Shown piece after piece: positions 9,712 through 17,339 of a stretch of DNA of 20,444 bases. Position 1 is the first letter of the stretch, and each line of letters begins with the position of its first letter. The stretch covers positions 1,406,675-1,427,118 of the forward strand of contig BFEA01000401.1 of the NCBI GenBank assembly GCA_003427395.1. The letters run 5' to 3'. The translations under genes and the position numbers were made by a program. The notes beneath the pieces were generated by a model, which saw only the letters and a list, made by a program, of their open reading frames with translations, did no database searches and was not told the DNA's origin. This DNA is from Chara braunii (taxonomy: Eukaryota > Streptophyta > Charophyceae > Charales > Characeae).

Positions 9712-10223
9712 ACAATAGTGAAACAGCAAGATGCATGCATCCTACCTTTTCGGTTGGTTGGATGCAACGGCTGCAAGGGGAGCTCGTTCTGAGGTACGAA
9801 CGGTCTTCTTCCCCGTGACTTGACATTCTTGGACACCAATAAGGCTGAATAAGCCTTCTTCTTCTTCTCCTTCGCCTACTCCGTCCCTCTCTCCTCTCTT
9901 TGTCGCTCTCTATGCGCTTGCCCCCTTTCATAGCTTACTATCCTGTTCCTCTTCTTCCCGTCACCTTTCCTTCCTGTCTCTACCTCCTCTTGCTCTCCCT
10001 GCCCGTCTTCCATCCCGTCGTCATTTCCTTGCTGGGCCCCTTCTCCTTCTCCTCTCCCTTGACTCCTCGTTCTCTCACCTTCTTTTCTTCTTTTCTATGT
10101 CGTTGCCTCGCTACGATCTGTGCTGTCAACTTGAAAGCATTTGGCCGCGATGAGCGGCCAGATTCAGACAAAAGAGGCAAATAATAAGTAACAGTTGTAC
10201 AGTCCGTACTAGTATTACTGGTG

Positions 10224-10290
10224 AAAGTAGTAGTAATAAGTTAATTACCATGATAATAGGAAAAATAATAAAAATAATGATAATAAGAAT
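10224..10290. repeat. Degenerate AAT/GAT-rich microsatellite
   Basis: Imperfect GTAGTAATAAG, ATGATAATAGG and AAAAATAATGATAATAAG words, composition like the array at 9619-9711 but diverged. Confidence 0.7.
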
Positions 10291-10999
10291 GCTGGAAGCC
10301 ATTAAAAAACAAACAAACAAACAATGAGATAGTGAATGCATAGATTCTGAAGCTATCTTTCCGGTTCGATAGAGACACGGGGCAGTGCATGTGTTCGGAC
10401 AAGGGCCGCTGCACAACTCTACCTTCCCTCCACTCGGTTCCTTTTCCTGCTTACTCCCGTTCCCTTCTAGTGCCCTCTCATCGCCTCCTTTCCCTCGTCA
10501 CCATCACTCTGCTCCCTCACATCCTCTTCCTCCTCTTCTTCTTAAATTCTCCTACCCTCTGCATCTTCTTATCTGACCTCCCTACATAAGGCACCTGCCC
10601 GTCTTCACACCTAGGTGCATGCAAAACAAAATAACTAAAGAAACGGAAAAACGAGTTCATGCTCTCTCGTCTTCTCTCTTCTCCTTCTCCTTCTCCTTCT
10701 TGTTCTTGCTTAGCTCTCCCCTTGTTCGATGTTGTCATCTTCTTTATCCCCTCGCCCCCTTCTTTTCGTCTGCACCTCCTCGTTATCCACGTAGGCCGTC
10801 CATCCGCTCCTGTTCTCCTCCAATGCAGAATGAACTGCATTTGATAAATCACTCTGCATGCACCCGCCCTCAATTCTGGCTACCGGTAGGCACGCGGCCA
10901 AGGAAAACGAGATAAATAGAGAGAAAAAATAAAATAAAAGTAAAATAAGAAACGAAAATGATATACTGTCATAGAGAACGGCCCGGTATACCGCGGGCA

Positions 11000-11066
11000 A
11001 ATAACAAGTTGGGCTGTGACCGAGTGTATCGTCGGAGTTTTCACCTACTCATCAGCGGGCTGACCT
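11000..11066 (+). repeat. Dispersed GGGCTGTGAC repeat, copy 1 (partial)
   Basis: AATAACAAGTTGGGCTGTGAC, then GTCGGAGTTTTCACC and ACTCATCAG, aligns with 13780-13887 and 14036-14140 (GGGCTGTGAC, then TTTCACCGACTCATTAGGAGG). The 3' part shared by the other two copies (CTGCAGAATCCC) is missing here. Element class unknown. Confidence 0.6.
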
Positions 11067-11238
11067 TCGTGCCCGTCGCCGCCTCCATGGTAAGTTTCGC
11101 TTCTCCTCTCCCTTCCCTTCTTCTCAGCACCCTCGATCTTCTTCCTCCTCTTCGAACGTCACCCATCTCAACAGTTACTCCCTTTCTCCTCGTCCTCCAT
11201 CTCATTCTCCTTCATGCACGAATAGCCCATTACTTTCG

Positions 11239-11331
11239 ATGGCCCAGGGGCGCCAACGCAAGGCAACCCCCATAGCTTCAGTACGCAGTCCCAAGGACTC
11301 AGCCCCCGACGCCGTCTCCACTCCACTGCAG
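11239..11331 (+). CDS. Candidate short exon, Arg/Ser/Pro-rich; unknown product
   Basis: An ATG with G at +4 (11239) opens 31 codons, starting MAQGRQRKATPIASVRSPKD, and ends exactly at CAG|GTGAGT (donor 11332). A plausible acceptor follows: TATTAAC as branch-site-like sequence and GCTGCAG ending near 11438, which keeps the frame for about 15 codons before TAA. No domain is visible and the peptide is low in complexity. Upstream, CATG|GTAAGT (11089) and downstream TCG|GTAAGC (11376) are additional donor-like sites. Chance is a serious alternative. Confidence 0.12.
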
Positions 11332-12019
11332 GTGAGTGCACCTGCCCACAGTCCAGGACAGGTCCATCGATCGGTAAGCTACCACACTACTCCCATCCTC
11401 CTTCCTTCCTCAGCCACCTCCTCATATTAACGCTGCAGGTCGCTCGTCCCCCTCTTTGCAAATCAGGTCGTGGCCCTCCTTATTAAAGCTCCTACCTACA
11501 TGTAGTCCACGGTTGGGCATAGGCCACGCGCTTCAGTTGCTTCAGCACTCTCCTACTTCGGGCTGATCGACTCAACAGGTGAGTTGTCGCGCCCTGCTTC
11601 TCTCTCCCCGCACTCCTATTCTCATTCTCTCTTCCACGTCCTCTTCCTCTTCTTCTTCTTCTTCTCCTCCCCCATCCTGGTGACCGCTGCCTCCTTCCTG
11701 CTAGTCCCCTCAAACTGCACTCGGGCAGCCTGGCGGCCTCTGTCGCTGGCTTCCCTGTTGGCCTACTGCCCCCGGCTCTTATAGTTTCCTGCCCAACCCA
11801 CCCCCTCCGCTGTGCTCCATTCAGGGTAGCACCTTGCCTTGTCACAGGCAAACGGAGGGCAAGCGCAATGATGACATCACGTTCATCAGCACCTACCCCT
11901 CATGGCAGCCAGGTACACTCAATCTGCCCTGCACAACGTCAGCACGTCCTAGTCCGTTGACGTTTTTGCACGACCACAGCAAAGGGGGGACTAAGCCGCC
12001 TGTTCACACGAGCCTCGGG

Positions 12020-12083
12020 AGGCTCACGAGACTGCAGCTGCGCCCCTGCCGAGGCTCACGAGACCGCAGCTGCGCCCCTGCCG
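12020..12083 (+). repeat. 32-bp tandem duplication
   Basis: AGGCTCACGAGACTGCAGCT (12020) recurs at 12052 with one C/T change; both units continue into GCGCCCCTGCCG. Confidence 0.9.
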
Positions 12084-12107
12084 AGGGAGAGGAGTCAATA
12101 TGAAATA

Positions 12108-12311
12108 AAGAAAAAAAAAAAACCCAAAAGTTTAAAACAAGGTGCTTACCTCATTGCATACATCAGCGGCACGTGATCTGGAATCTTGGCAACGTCATAC
12201 CCAGCCTTGCACGTGGCAGGGACCCTGCCTCACGGCTGCGTCAATCCAGATTTGAACTTGGGTCCATGTTTCAATAGTTTACGAGTGTACCAACTGAGAT
12301 AGGCTCGCTGG
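12108..12311 (-). mobile_element. tRNA-derived SINE-like element, copy a
   Basis: On the - strand the element starts near CCAGCGAGCC (12311). An A-box-like TATCTCAGTTGGTA is followed about 40 bases later by a B-box-like AAGTTCAAATCTG (12247-12260). These are the internal RNA polymerase III promoter boxes of tRNA genes. The body runs about 135 bp further and ends in a T run (A12-13 on + at 12110-12122). The cloverleaf stems do not close, so it is not a functional tRNA. The + strand A run also has AATAAA just upstream (12103), so the run could instead be the poly(A) end of a + strand retrocopy. Confidence 0.55.
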
Positions 12312-12350
12312 TAATGAGGTAGTGCAGCATTTTACTCATCTGCCTATAAC

Positions 12351-12415
12351 GGAATTCGAACCCAGGTCGATATTTCAACAGTTTAGTGGCCTACCAACCC
12401 AGCCAGGCCAGCTGG
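12351..12415 (-). mobile_element. tRNA-derived SINE head, copy b
   Basis: Read on the - strand from 12415: CCAGCTGGCC, A-box-like TGGCTGGGTTGGTAGG, then AAACTGTTGAAATAT and B-box-like GGGTTCGAATTCC. It aligns base for base with the head of copy a (AAACTATTGAAACAT between the boxes) and lies about 40 bp upstream of it in the same direction, so the pair may be a dimeric SINE or an insertion next to an older copy. No separate body or tail is seen. Confidence 0.6.
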
Positions 12416-12554
12416 CAGTTCAGTAGTTGGCAGCAAAAGGCTGCACCTTCCGGGGTTGCACTTTTTGTCATGTAGCGGGCTTTCTGTTTGAGGAAATGTC
12501 CATGACCTCTAACGGGGTTTATGGGGCGTCGGCAAGCGGGCAAGGCACAGATCG

Positions 12555-12710
12555 GTAGGCCAGCGGGGGCGACTAACAGTAGGTGGCATAGGTCGTTCTT
12601 GGTGGTGGCGGGCATCGCCCGGCCTGTGCACCGGTAGGCCAGTGGGGCTACTAACAGTAGGTGGCATAGGTCGTTCTTGGTGGTGGCGGGCATCGCCCCG
12701 CCTGTCCTTT
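12555..12710 (+). repeat. 78-bp tandem duplication
   Basis: GTAGGCCAG (12555 and 12634) begins two near-identical units containing CTAACAGTAGGTGGCATAGG and GTGGTGGCGGGCATCGCCC. Units differ by a 1-bp indel and a few substitutions. The - strand frame across it encodes the 26-residue repeat twice by consequence; not evidence of a gene. Confidence 0.93.
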
Positions 12711-12816
12711 TTGAGAGGCTGGCCGGCCTTTGTTTCGGTCTTGAGGCGGGCGTTTTTTTTTGGGGGAGGGGTTTCGTTTTGTTACTATGAATGGCAACAG
12801 AATGAATGGCAATGGA

Positions 12817-12846
12817 TGCATCTTACCACTTTTGGTGGAAGATGCA
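12817..12846. repeat. 8-bp-arm hairpin beside the assembly gap
   Basis: TGCATCTT (12817-12824) pairs with AAGATGCA (12839-12846), with an inner CCAC/GTGG extension. A short structure ending 23 bp before the N run; function unknown. Confidence 0.7.
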
Positions 12847-12869
12847 GTCATCCTTTTTGGTTTCTATTA

Positions 12870-12944
12870 NNNNNNNNNNNNNNNNNNNNNNNNNNNNNNN
12901 NNNNNNNNNNNNNNNNNNNNNNNNNNNNNNNNNNNNNNNNNNNN
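12870..12944. other. Assembly gap, 75 N
   Basis: Unknown bases. The flanks share AGTCATCCTTTTT (12846-12858 left, 12945-12957 right), so the true sequence may be a tandem duplication or the gap may be artificial. Frames crossing it are meaningless. Confidence 0.99.
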
Positions 12945-12948
12945 AGTC

Positions 12949-12952
<4 letters not shown>

Positions 12953-12983
<31 letters not shown>

Positions 12984-13170
12984 TCGTGCTTTTTGGTTTT
13001 GACAGTGGCCTCGTCCCCCGCCCTTATCCTCACTCCTGACTGGCTGCGCTCCCGCGCCGTGCGCGGCACACAGTACAGTACTTATCCTCTGCCGGAGACT
13101 GCCGCCAACCGAATCCAAGTTCCAGCACCTATTTCAACACTCCAGGGGTGTGCCAACTGAGCTAGGCTGG
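12953..13170 (-). mobile_element. tRNA-derived SINE with poly(A) tail, copy c
   Basis: The - strand head starts at 13170: CCAGCC, A-box TAGCTCAGTTGGCACACC, then GTGTTGAAATAGGTG and a B-box-like GGAACTTGGATTC. It aligns with heads a and b. The body is GC-rich, about 130 bp, unlike the body of copy a, and ends in a poly(A) of 28 (T run on + at 12953-12980). Head, body and A tail in this order are the signature of a SINE retroposed by a LINE reverse transcriptase. No target duplication was found next to the ends. Confidence 0.7.
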
Positions 13171-13350
13171 TTGCTTTGCTACGCTTTCCTCAGCCGTCGT
13201 CTGCTTCCGTGCACGTCAGTATTAGCCTTGCGCTCGGGCCCACCATAGGTTCATGACCCCTGGCTGCCCTCGTTGACCTTTGACTCATTCAAGGGTCATA
13301 ACTCAAAATACAAGATGGCGGACATGCCCACTTCGGCAAGTATTCTGCTA

Positions 13351-13462
13351 TCAGACGCAGTCAAGAAGACTGAACATGGGCAGCTGCTGGCAGGGTTTGA
13401 ACCTGGGCAGTCAAGCAGATGCAGTCAAAAAGACTAACCTGAGTAACCTCGCTCTGATACCA
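13351..13462 (-). mobile_element. tRNA-like segment: SINE copy d or LTR primer-binding-site remnant
   Basis: The - strand reads TGGTATCAGAGC at 13462-13451, the sequence that pairs with the 3' end of initiator methionine tRNA in many plant LTR retrotransposons, one base after a CCACA that could be an LTR end. About 59 bp from its start is a good B-box, GGTTCAAACCC (13403-13393 on -). A 63-bp direct duplication (GCAGTCAAGAAGACT at 13358 and GCAGTCAAAAAGACT at 13421) lies inside. No second LTR or polymerase reading frame was found. Both readings remain open. Confidence 0.35.
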
Positions 13463-13619
13463 GTGTGGCGGACCCACCAGGTGTGGTGCTCCACTTGGGA
13501 TAGAGATGGAGATGGAGGATGAGAGTGGAGCAAGATGGCACAGCGCAGCTCCCACGCGAGACTCCAACGCAAGTACTCCAAACTGTGCGAATGCAGAATG
13601 ACCCAAAACACGGACTCTG

Positions 13620-13662
13620 GCTGGGGTACCCCAGCGGACTGACTGGACTGGACTGGACTGGC
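13620..13662. repeat. 16-bp palindrome and (GGACT)n run
   Basis: GCTGGGGTACCCCAGC (13620-13635) is a perfect palindrome, followed by about four GGACT pentamers to 13662. Confidence 0.85.
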
Positions 13663-13779
13663 TGGTACCGACAGAGGTACCGGCCTGAACTGGACTACCC
13701 CGAATACAACACAGGCCTGTGAGGCTGTGTGAGAACAGGCCAAGGGGCTGGTCTCACAGGCCAACCAGAGGTCTGCTAC

Positions 13780-13887
13780 AAGAGGACAACAAACAACGGG
13801 CTGTGACGAACTGTTTCATTGGAGTTTCACCGACTCATTAGGAGGTTGAACCCTCAGCAGGCTGCAGAATCCCGTAACTGATTACAC
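13780..13887 (+). repeat. Dispersed GGGCTGTGAC repeat, copy 2
   Basis: Starts AGGACAACAAACAACGGGCT and continues TTTCACCGACTCATTAGGAG, GGCTGCAGAATCCC and TAACTGATTA. The same unit repeats at 14036-14140, 253-256 bp downstream. It is preceded by an inverted word GGCCTGTGAG/CTCACAGGCC (13714-13762) and followed by a CTTAACC/GGTTAAG stem (13905-13926). Confidence 0.85.
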
Positions 13888-14035
13888 TGTAAGTGATAAT
13901 CCACCTTAACCCTAGTTGCGGTTAAGCATCAACGACTGCCAGACAACTGATACCCTGAGGTGGGCACCAACCACTGCCCTTGTGGTATATATCGTCAAAC
14001 AGAGCTGCTCGGTAAACCGTAGGCAGGGAGGAAGA

Positions 14036-14164
14036 AAAGGACAACAAACAAGGGGCTGTGACAAACGTTTTCGTCGGACTTTCACCGACTCATTAGGAGG
14101 TTGAATCCTCAACAGTCTGCAGAATCCCTTAACTGATTTTCTCCAGCCCCTTGTTTGTTGTCCT
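14036..14164 (+). repeat. Dispersed GGGCTGTGAC repeat, copy 3, with inverted end
   Basis: Copy of 13780-13887 with about 15% differences. Its first 21 bp, AGGACAACAAACAAGGGGCT plus G (14038-14058), occur again as an exact inverted copy at 14144-14164, extended by a GAAGAGG-rich arm to about 14188. The unit is therefore bounded by terminal inverted repeats, about 150 bp in all, and could be a MITE. Confidence 0.75.
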
Positions 14165-14339
14165 CTTCTTCCTCTTCTTCCTCTCCCAGCCAGTCAAAAG
14201 AGGGGGACGCTCGACATAATCTTGCATGAGCGAATACCCTCTTCGTGTTTCCTGGTGGCTCGTCACGTGGCTCTGATGTTCGCACGGTCAGATCTCTCTC
14301 TAACCCGCCCATGCGCCTGGTGTGCACGCCTGCGCCCAA

Positions 14340-15230
14340 CAGTAAAGATGGGGACTACGACGTCGGTTTTTGCAGGCGCACTCTGCTGCGTGCCTATTGG
14401 TCCGCTGGCCTGATGGTGATATGCGCGATCGACAGCGACAACGGTGATCGTTTCAGCTTCTGCCTGCGCGCACCTGTTGGTCCTGCTAACGAAGGTGATG
14501 ATCGCACGACTGGGTACGATTGGTCCCAGCATCAGAGTGCGACTAGGCACACTTGCTGTTTCCGCTGAATGATGATGGTGATGAGACTGAGTCAAATGAC
14601 TCTGATCTATGCACCAGTGCCCACGTTGATCCGCGCGGTAGCTTGCTTTTAGGTCCGCGGAGGTGACGACGACATAATTTGAAAGCTTTGAAGGTCGCTG
14701 GTGATGGTGGTGACGATGGTTCTATCGATGGCGATGACGATCCTGATGACTGCTCTGCCTGCTCGCGACATCTTGTGATCAATGATAATGGATGGCAATG
14801 TTGGTGACGATCCAGATGGTCTCGACACTCGAGTGTGACCAAGTACACATTCTTCCTCCCCACTGATCAACGCGCAATTGCGCGAGTTTGTTTCCAACTT
14901 CAGAGCGAATCTCCTAGTGATCATCGTCCACTTGAATTGGTCACGCTGACCCGCTGCTCCTTCGATACCGTTGGTAGCAAAGATGACAACGGTCTTAGTG
15001 ATCACGCAACTTCTTGTTGTTTCACCCACTGCTCCGCGTGCCTGCGCGCATTGAGACTAGAAGAGTGCAACCGTACTACGGATGCACTCTCGGGCCCAAA
15101 CGCCCCCTCTACCGTTACTTGGCGCGCCCACGGCCCTGCCCGTACTCAACCCAAACAATTGTCAAGCTCAAAAACCATAAGAAAGATAAAAGAAAAGAAA
15201 GAGAAAAGGAGCGAAAAAGAAATAATATGA
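14340..15230 (+). other. Decayed Asp/Gly-rich repeat; possible exon or pseudogene
   Basis: GAY and GGT codons recur in changing frames: one frame reads AGDGGDDGSIDGDDDPDDCS at about 14695-14754, another LNDDGDETESNDSDLC at about 14563-14610. Units resemble one another: GACAACGGTGAT, then CTGCCTGCGCGCACCTG near 14460, and GACAACGGTCTT, then GTGCCTGCGCGCATTG near 15038. A frame without stops runs 14835-15230 (131 codons, Cys- and Ser-containing, Lys/Glu-rich end) but contains no ATG. Calcium-binding-type Asp repeats are imaginable, but no complete EF-hand or thrombospondin-3 unit can be read. Low-complexity decay explains it equally well. Confidence 0.25.
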
Positions 15231-15381
15231 CAAGACGGTCGCTATTGACCCCGCTGTTGTCCAGACAAGACACAGCAATGCCGGACCTGACCCCAATTCA
15301 CTCTAACTCACTTCCCCATCGTCGCCTGTCGGCACTTAGATAGTCGCCTATTTGGTCAGTGCCTGACATGTCAAAATCAAA

Positions 15382-15405
15382 CAATTACCCTTGTAAAGGT
15401 AATTG
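15382..15405. repeat. 8-bp stem-loop
   Basis: CAATTACC pairs with GGTAATTG around an 8-nt loop. It lies about 60 bp upstream of the (AATC)n array. Role unknown. Confidence 0.7.
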
Positions 15406-15463
15406 CTCCGACAATATGAGGGTTTGCGCATCTGTGGGTGGGGAGAGGGGCGACCCCTCCCCC

Positions 15464-15600
15464 ACCAATCAATCAATCAATCAATCAACCCAGTCCAATG
15501 AATCACAATCAATAAATCAATCAATCAGTCAATCAATCAATCAACCAATCAGCCAACCAATTGACCAAATCCCAATCAATCAATCAATCAATCAATCTAT
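15464..15600. repeat. (AATC)n tetranucleotide microsatellite
   Basis: About 30 AATC units with AACC, AGTC and AAAT variants, directly after a G-rich block ending in CGACCCCTCCCCCACC. The same arrangement occurs in the repeats at 18-276 and 439-753, suggesting one dispersed composite family. Confidence 0.93.
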
Positions 15601-15865
15601 TTTATCACTGCATAAATTCGTTTTTTCTTCTTTTTGTGCTAGGGGGCGGGGTTGGGGTTGCGCAAACCCAACTTGCCTGTCGCCCACCATATTTTAATGT
15701 TTGTTTCATTTTATTTAGTTTTCACTTATCATTTTTTTTTTTCGTTTTCCGTTAGTGTCAGCCAACGATTACCTCTTGTGGCGCGTCACTTTGCAACATT
15801 CTTTAAATACTATTTGCACAAGGGTCATGTCAAACCTTGGAGCAACTAATTTCGGCCAGACAATC

Positions 15866-15885
15866 TTTCGATCGTGCGATCGAAA
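15866..15885. repeat. GATCG palindrome
   Basis: TTTCGATCG and CGATCGAAA are separated by TG. No gene seen around it (15601-15954). Confidence 0.8.
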
Positions 15886-15954
15886 TCAATCACACTTCTT
15901 AGCCATGTGTAGGCTTCTCGCCGACGCTATGAATCCCCTTGACCAGCGACTGCC

Positions 15955-16148
15955 CCAATCCCGGTTGCCATCCCCGACCATGGCTGGGGGGTCCGGGTCA
16001 GAACCAAAACCCTCGGTGATTAAAAATATATATATATAGTATAAATACTCTGAAAACAAACTATGTTGTGCTAAAAAATAATTTGAACACGTTTTGCCTC
16101 AAGGTCATATCAAATATCGAAATTTCTTACTACATTTAAAAAAAATGT
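15955..16148 (-). mobile_element. Degraded hAT-family fragment (copy 4)
   Basis: On the - strand a block with AGAAATTTCGATATTTGA, CTTGAGGCAAAACG and GCACAACATAGTTT (about 16050-16140) aligns with the internal block of copy 2 (3360-3440). It is followed by a GC-rich end that reads TCCCGGTTGCCATCCCCGAC on + at about 15958, resembling the CAGGGTTGCC terminus of the intact copy. The other end is not found. Probably an old truncated member. Confidence 0.45.
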
Positions 16149-16354
16149 ATATATATATCTACGTTTTTTTTAAATTTTTACTGATAAAATAAAATAAACA
16201 AATTTTGTCTCAAACAGGGTTACCGATGTTGGGACGAGCCAAACGCCCGAAATATATATCTACGTTTTGTTTTTAATTTTTACCGATAAAATAAAATAAA
16301 CAAATTTTGTCTCAAGCAGGGTTGCCAACTTTTCGGACGGGCCGAACGCCCGAA
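16149..16354. repeat. 102-bp tandem duplication covering a transposon end and its flank
   Basis: TATATATCTACGTTTT...AAATTTTGTCTCAA plus CAGGGTT and about 35 bp of hAT-like terminus occur twice (GTCTCAA at 16207 and 16309). Flank and element end were duplicated together, so this happened after insertion of the element at 16317-17056. The outer copy has GTCTCAAA, the inner one GTCTCAAG. Confidence 0.88.
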
Positions 16355-17056
16355 CGTTCAAGGTCCTATCTCGATGCGTTTGCCAGCTCAGCCAAATACG
16401 GAAAAAAAAAAAAAAAAAAAAAAANAGAACATATGTTATGCAGAAGAACAAACTAAATAACATTTGCCTCATCATTACATCCAAAGTCTTTACCAAATTT
16501 GAAATAAAAATCAAATACGAAAAATAAATAGTAATAATGAAAAAAAAAAAAAAAAAAACGAGAATGAAATTAGTATTAAGTGGGCGGGCATGTTTTTAAC
16601 ATCGCCAATTTGAAACCATCCTTGGCGATTTTTTTCTTTTTTTTTTCACTTTGACAAATGCCATGAAAATTTATATATGTATATCTTATATAATGGAGAA
16701 CCTACAAATAAGGTTTGAAAAAATAATAATATTTTCATGCCCCGAAATAAAGGAAAAACAAAAAATAAAAAAAGAGAAACAATAAATTAGTGAGTGGGCA
16801 AGCAAGTGTTGACACCACCATCTTTGCCAATTTTTCATTAGTTTTTTGGCTTAAAAAAATGCCTTTAGAACTAAGAGGAAGAAACCTTACCTTACAAAGA
16901 ACTCAAAAAATAAAATTCAGTAACACATAATAAGATATACGTGTCAAAATAAGTTTTTGCGCGGTCCGAAGGGTTACGGCCCTGTACGGGGACATGAACG
17001 CCCGGAAGTTCGGGGGTTAGCTTAGGGGCCTCCGTACGTTCGGCCGAGCAACCCTG
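16317..17056 (-). mobile_element. hAT-like non-autonomous element, copy 3 (740 bp), perfect target duplication
   Basis: GTCTCAAG flanks both ends (16309-16316 and 17057-17064). Termini are CAGGGTTGCC at 16317 and, on the complement from 17056, CAGGGTTGCT. Subterminal CCGAACG/CGTTCGG words are present at both ends. Read on the - strand, its blocks (two TTGGCAAAGATGGTGGTG-like units, then ACTTTGGATGTAATG, TGCATAACATATG, then GC-rich end) follow the same order as copy 1. Host sequence on both sides joins to CCTTGAGACAAAATTTG, itself like the family's own GAGGCAAAACTT block, so it appears inserted into an older relative. No transposase frame. Confidence 0.9.
16425..16425. other. Single unknown base
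   Basis: One N at the end of an A run of about 23 inside copy 3; homopolymer length here is unreliable. Confidence 0.95.
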
Positions 17057-17339
17057 GTCTCAAGGCCATTTAATTTTACATTTGCTTTTTCAAAAAAATA
17101 AAATGAAAAAATAAGCCAAATTCAAAAAATAAAAGGTTGTGGAGCGCGAAAAACCCCATAACCTTATATTTTTTATTATTTTTTCCATAACCTTTTCACC
17201 CCCTCCAAAATAGAACGACGCGGTTGTACCATGGATGACCCCGTCCGCCTGACCTTGTCACCCAGTCACCCGATTACCCTCTAGTAGCCGGAATTACCGA
17301 GGGTGATACATAGCCCTAACACAAAAGAAATGAGTTAGT

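Larger units (their letters stand above)
8037..11710 (+). other. Pyrimidine-rich (+ strand) domain, no confirmed gene
   Basis: About 3.7 kb in which repeated blocks of CTCCTTCTC-type sequence lie on the + strand (notably 8037-8200, 9415-9480, 9860-10110, 10420-10570, 10660-10830, 11095-11220, 11595-11700), separated by AAT/GATAAT microsatellites and CAG/CAA-rich stretches. Open frames in the pyrimidine blocks are Ser/Leu/Pro/Phe-rich by composition. From 11089 several GTAAGT/GTGAGT sites follow short non-pyrimidine stretches, which would suit intron polypyrimidine tracts of a + strand gene. No exon chain with a recognisable product could be built. Confidence 0.4.

Noticed and set aside
12246-12415. 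Functional tRNA genes on the - strand
   Set aside because: A- and B-box words are present, but acceptor, anticodon and T stems do not pair; they are SINE heads.
15181-15228. Lys/Glu-rich C-terminal tail of a protein
   Set aside because: It is a purine-rich GAAAAGAAA tract, and the frame containing it has no ATG.
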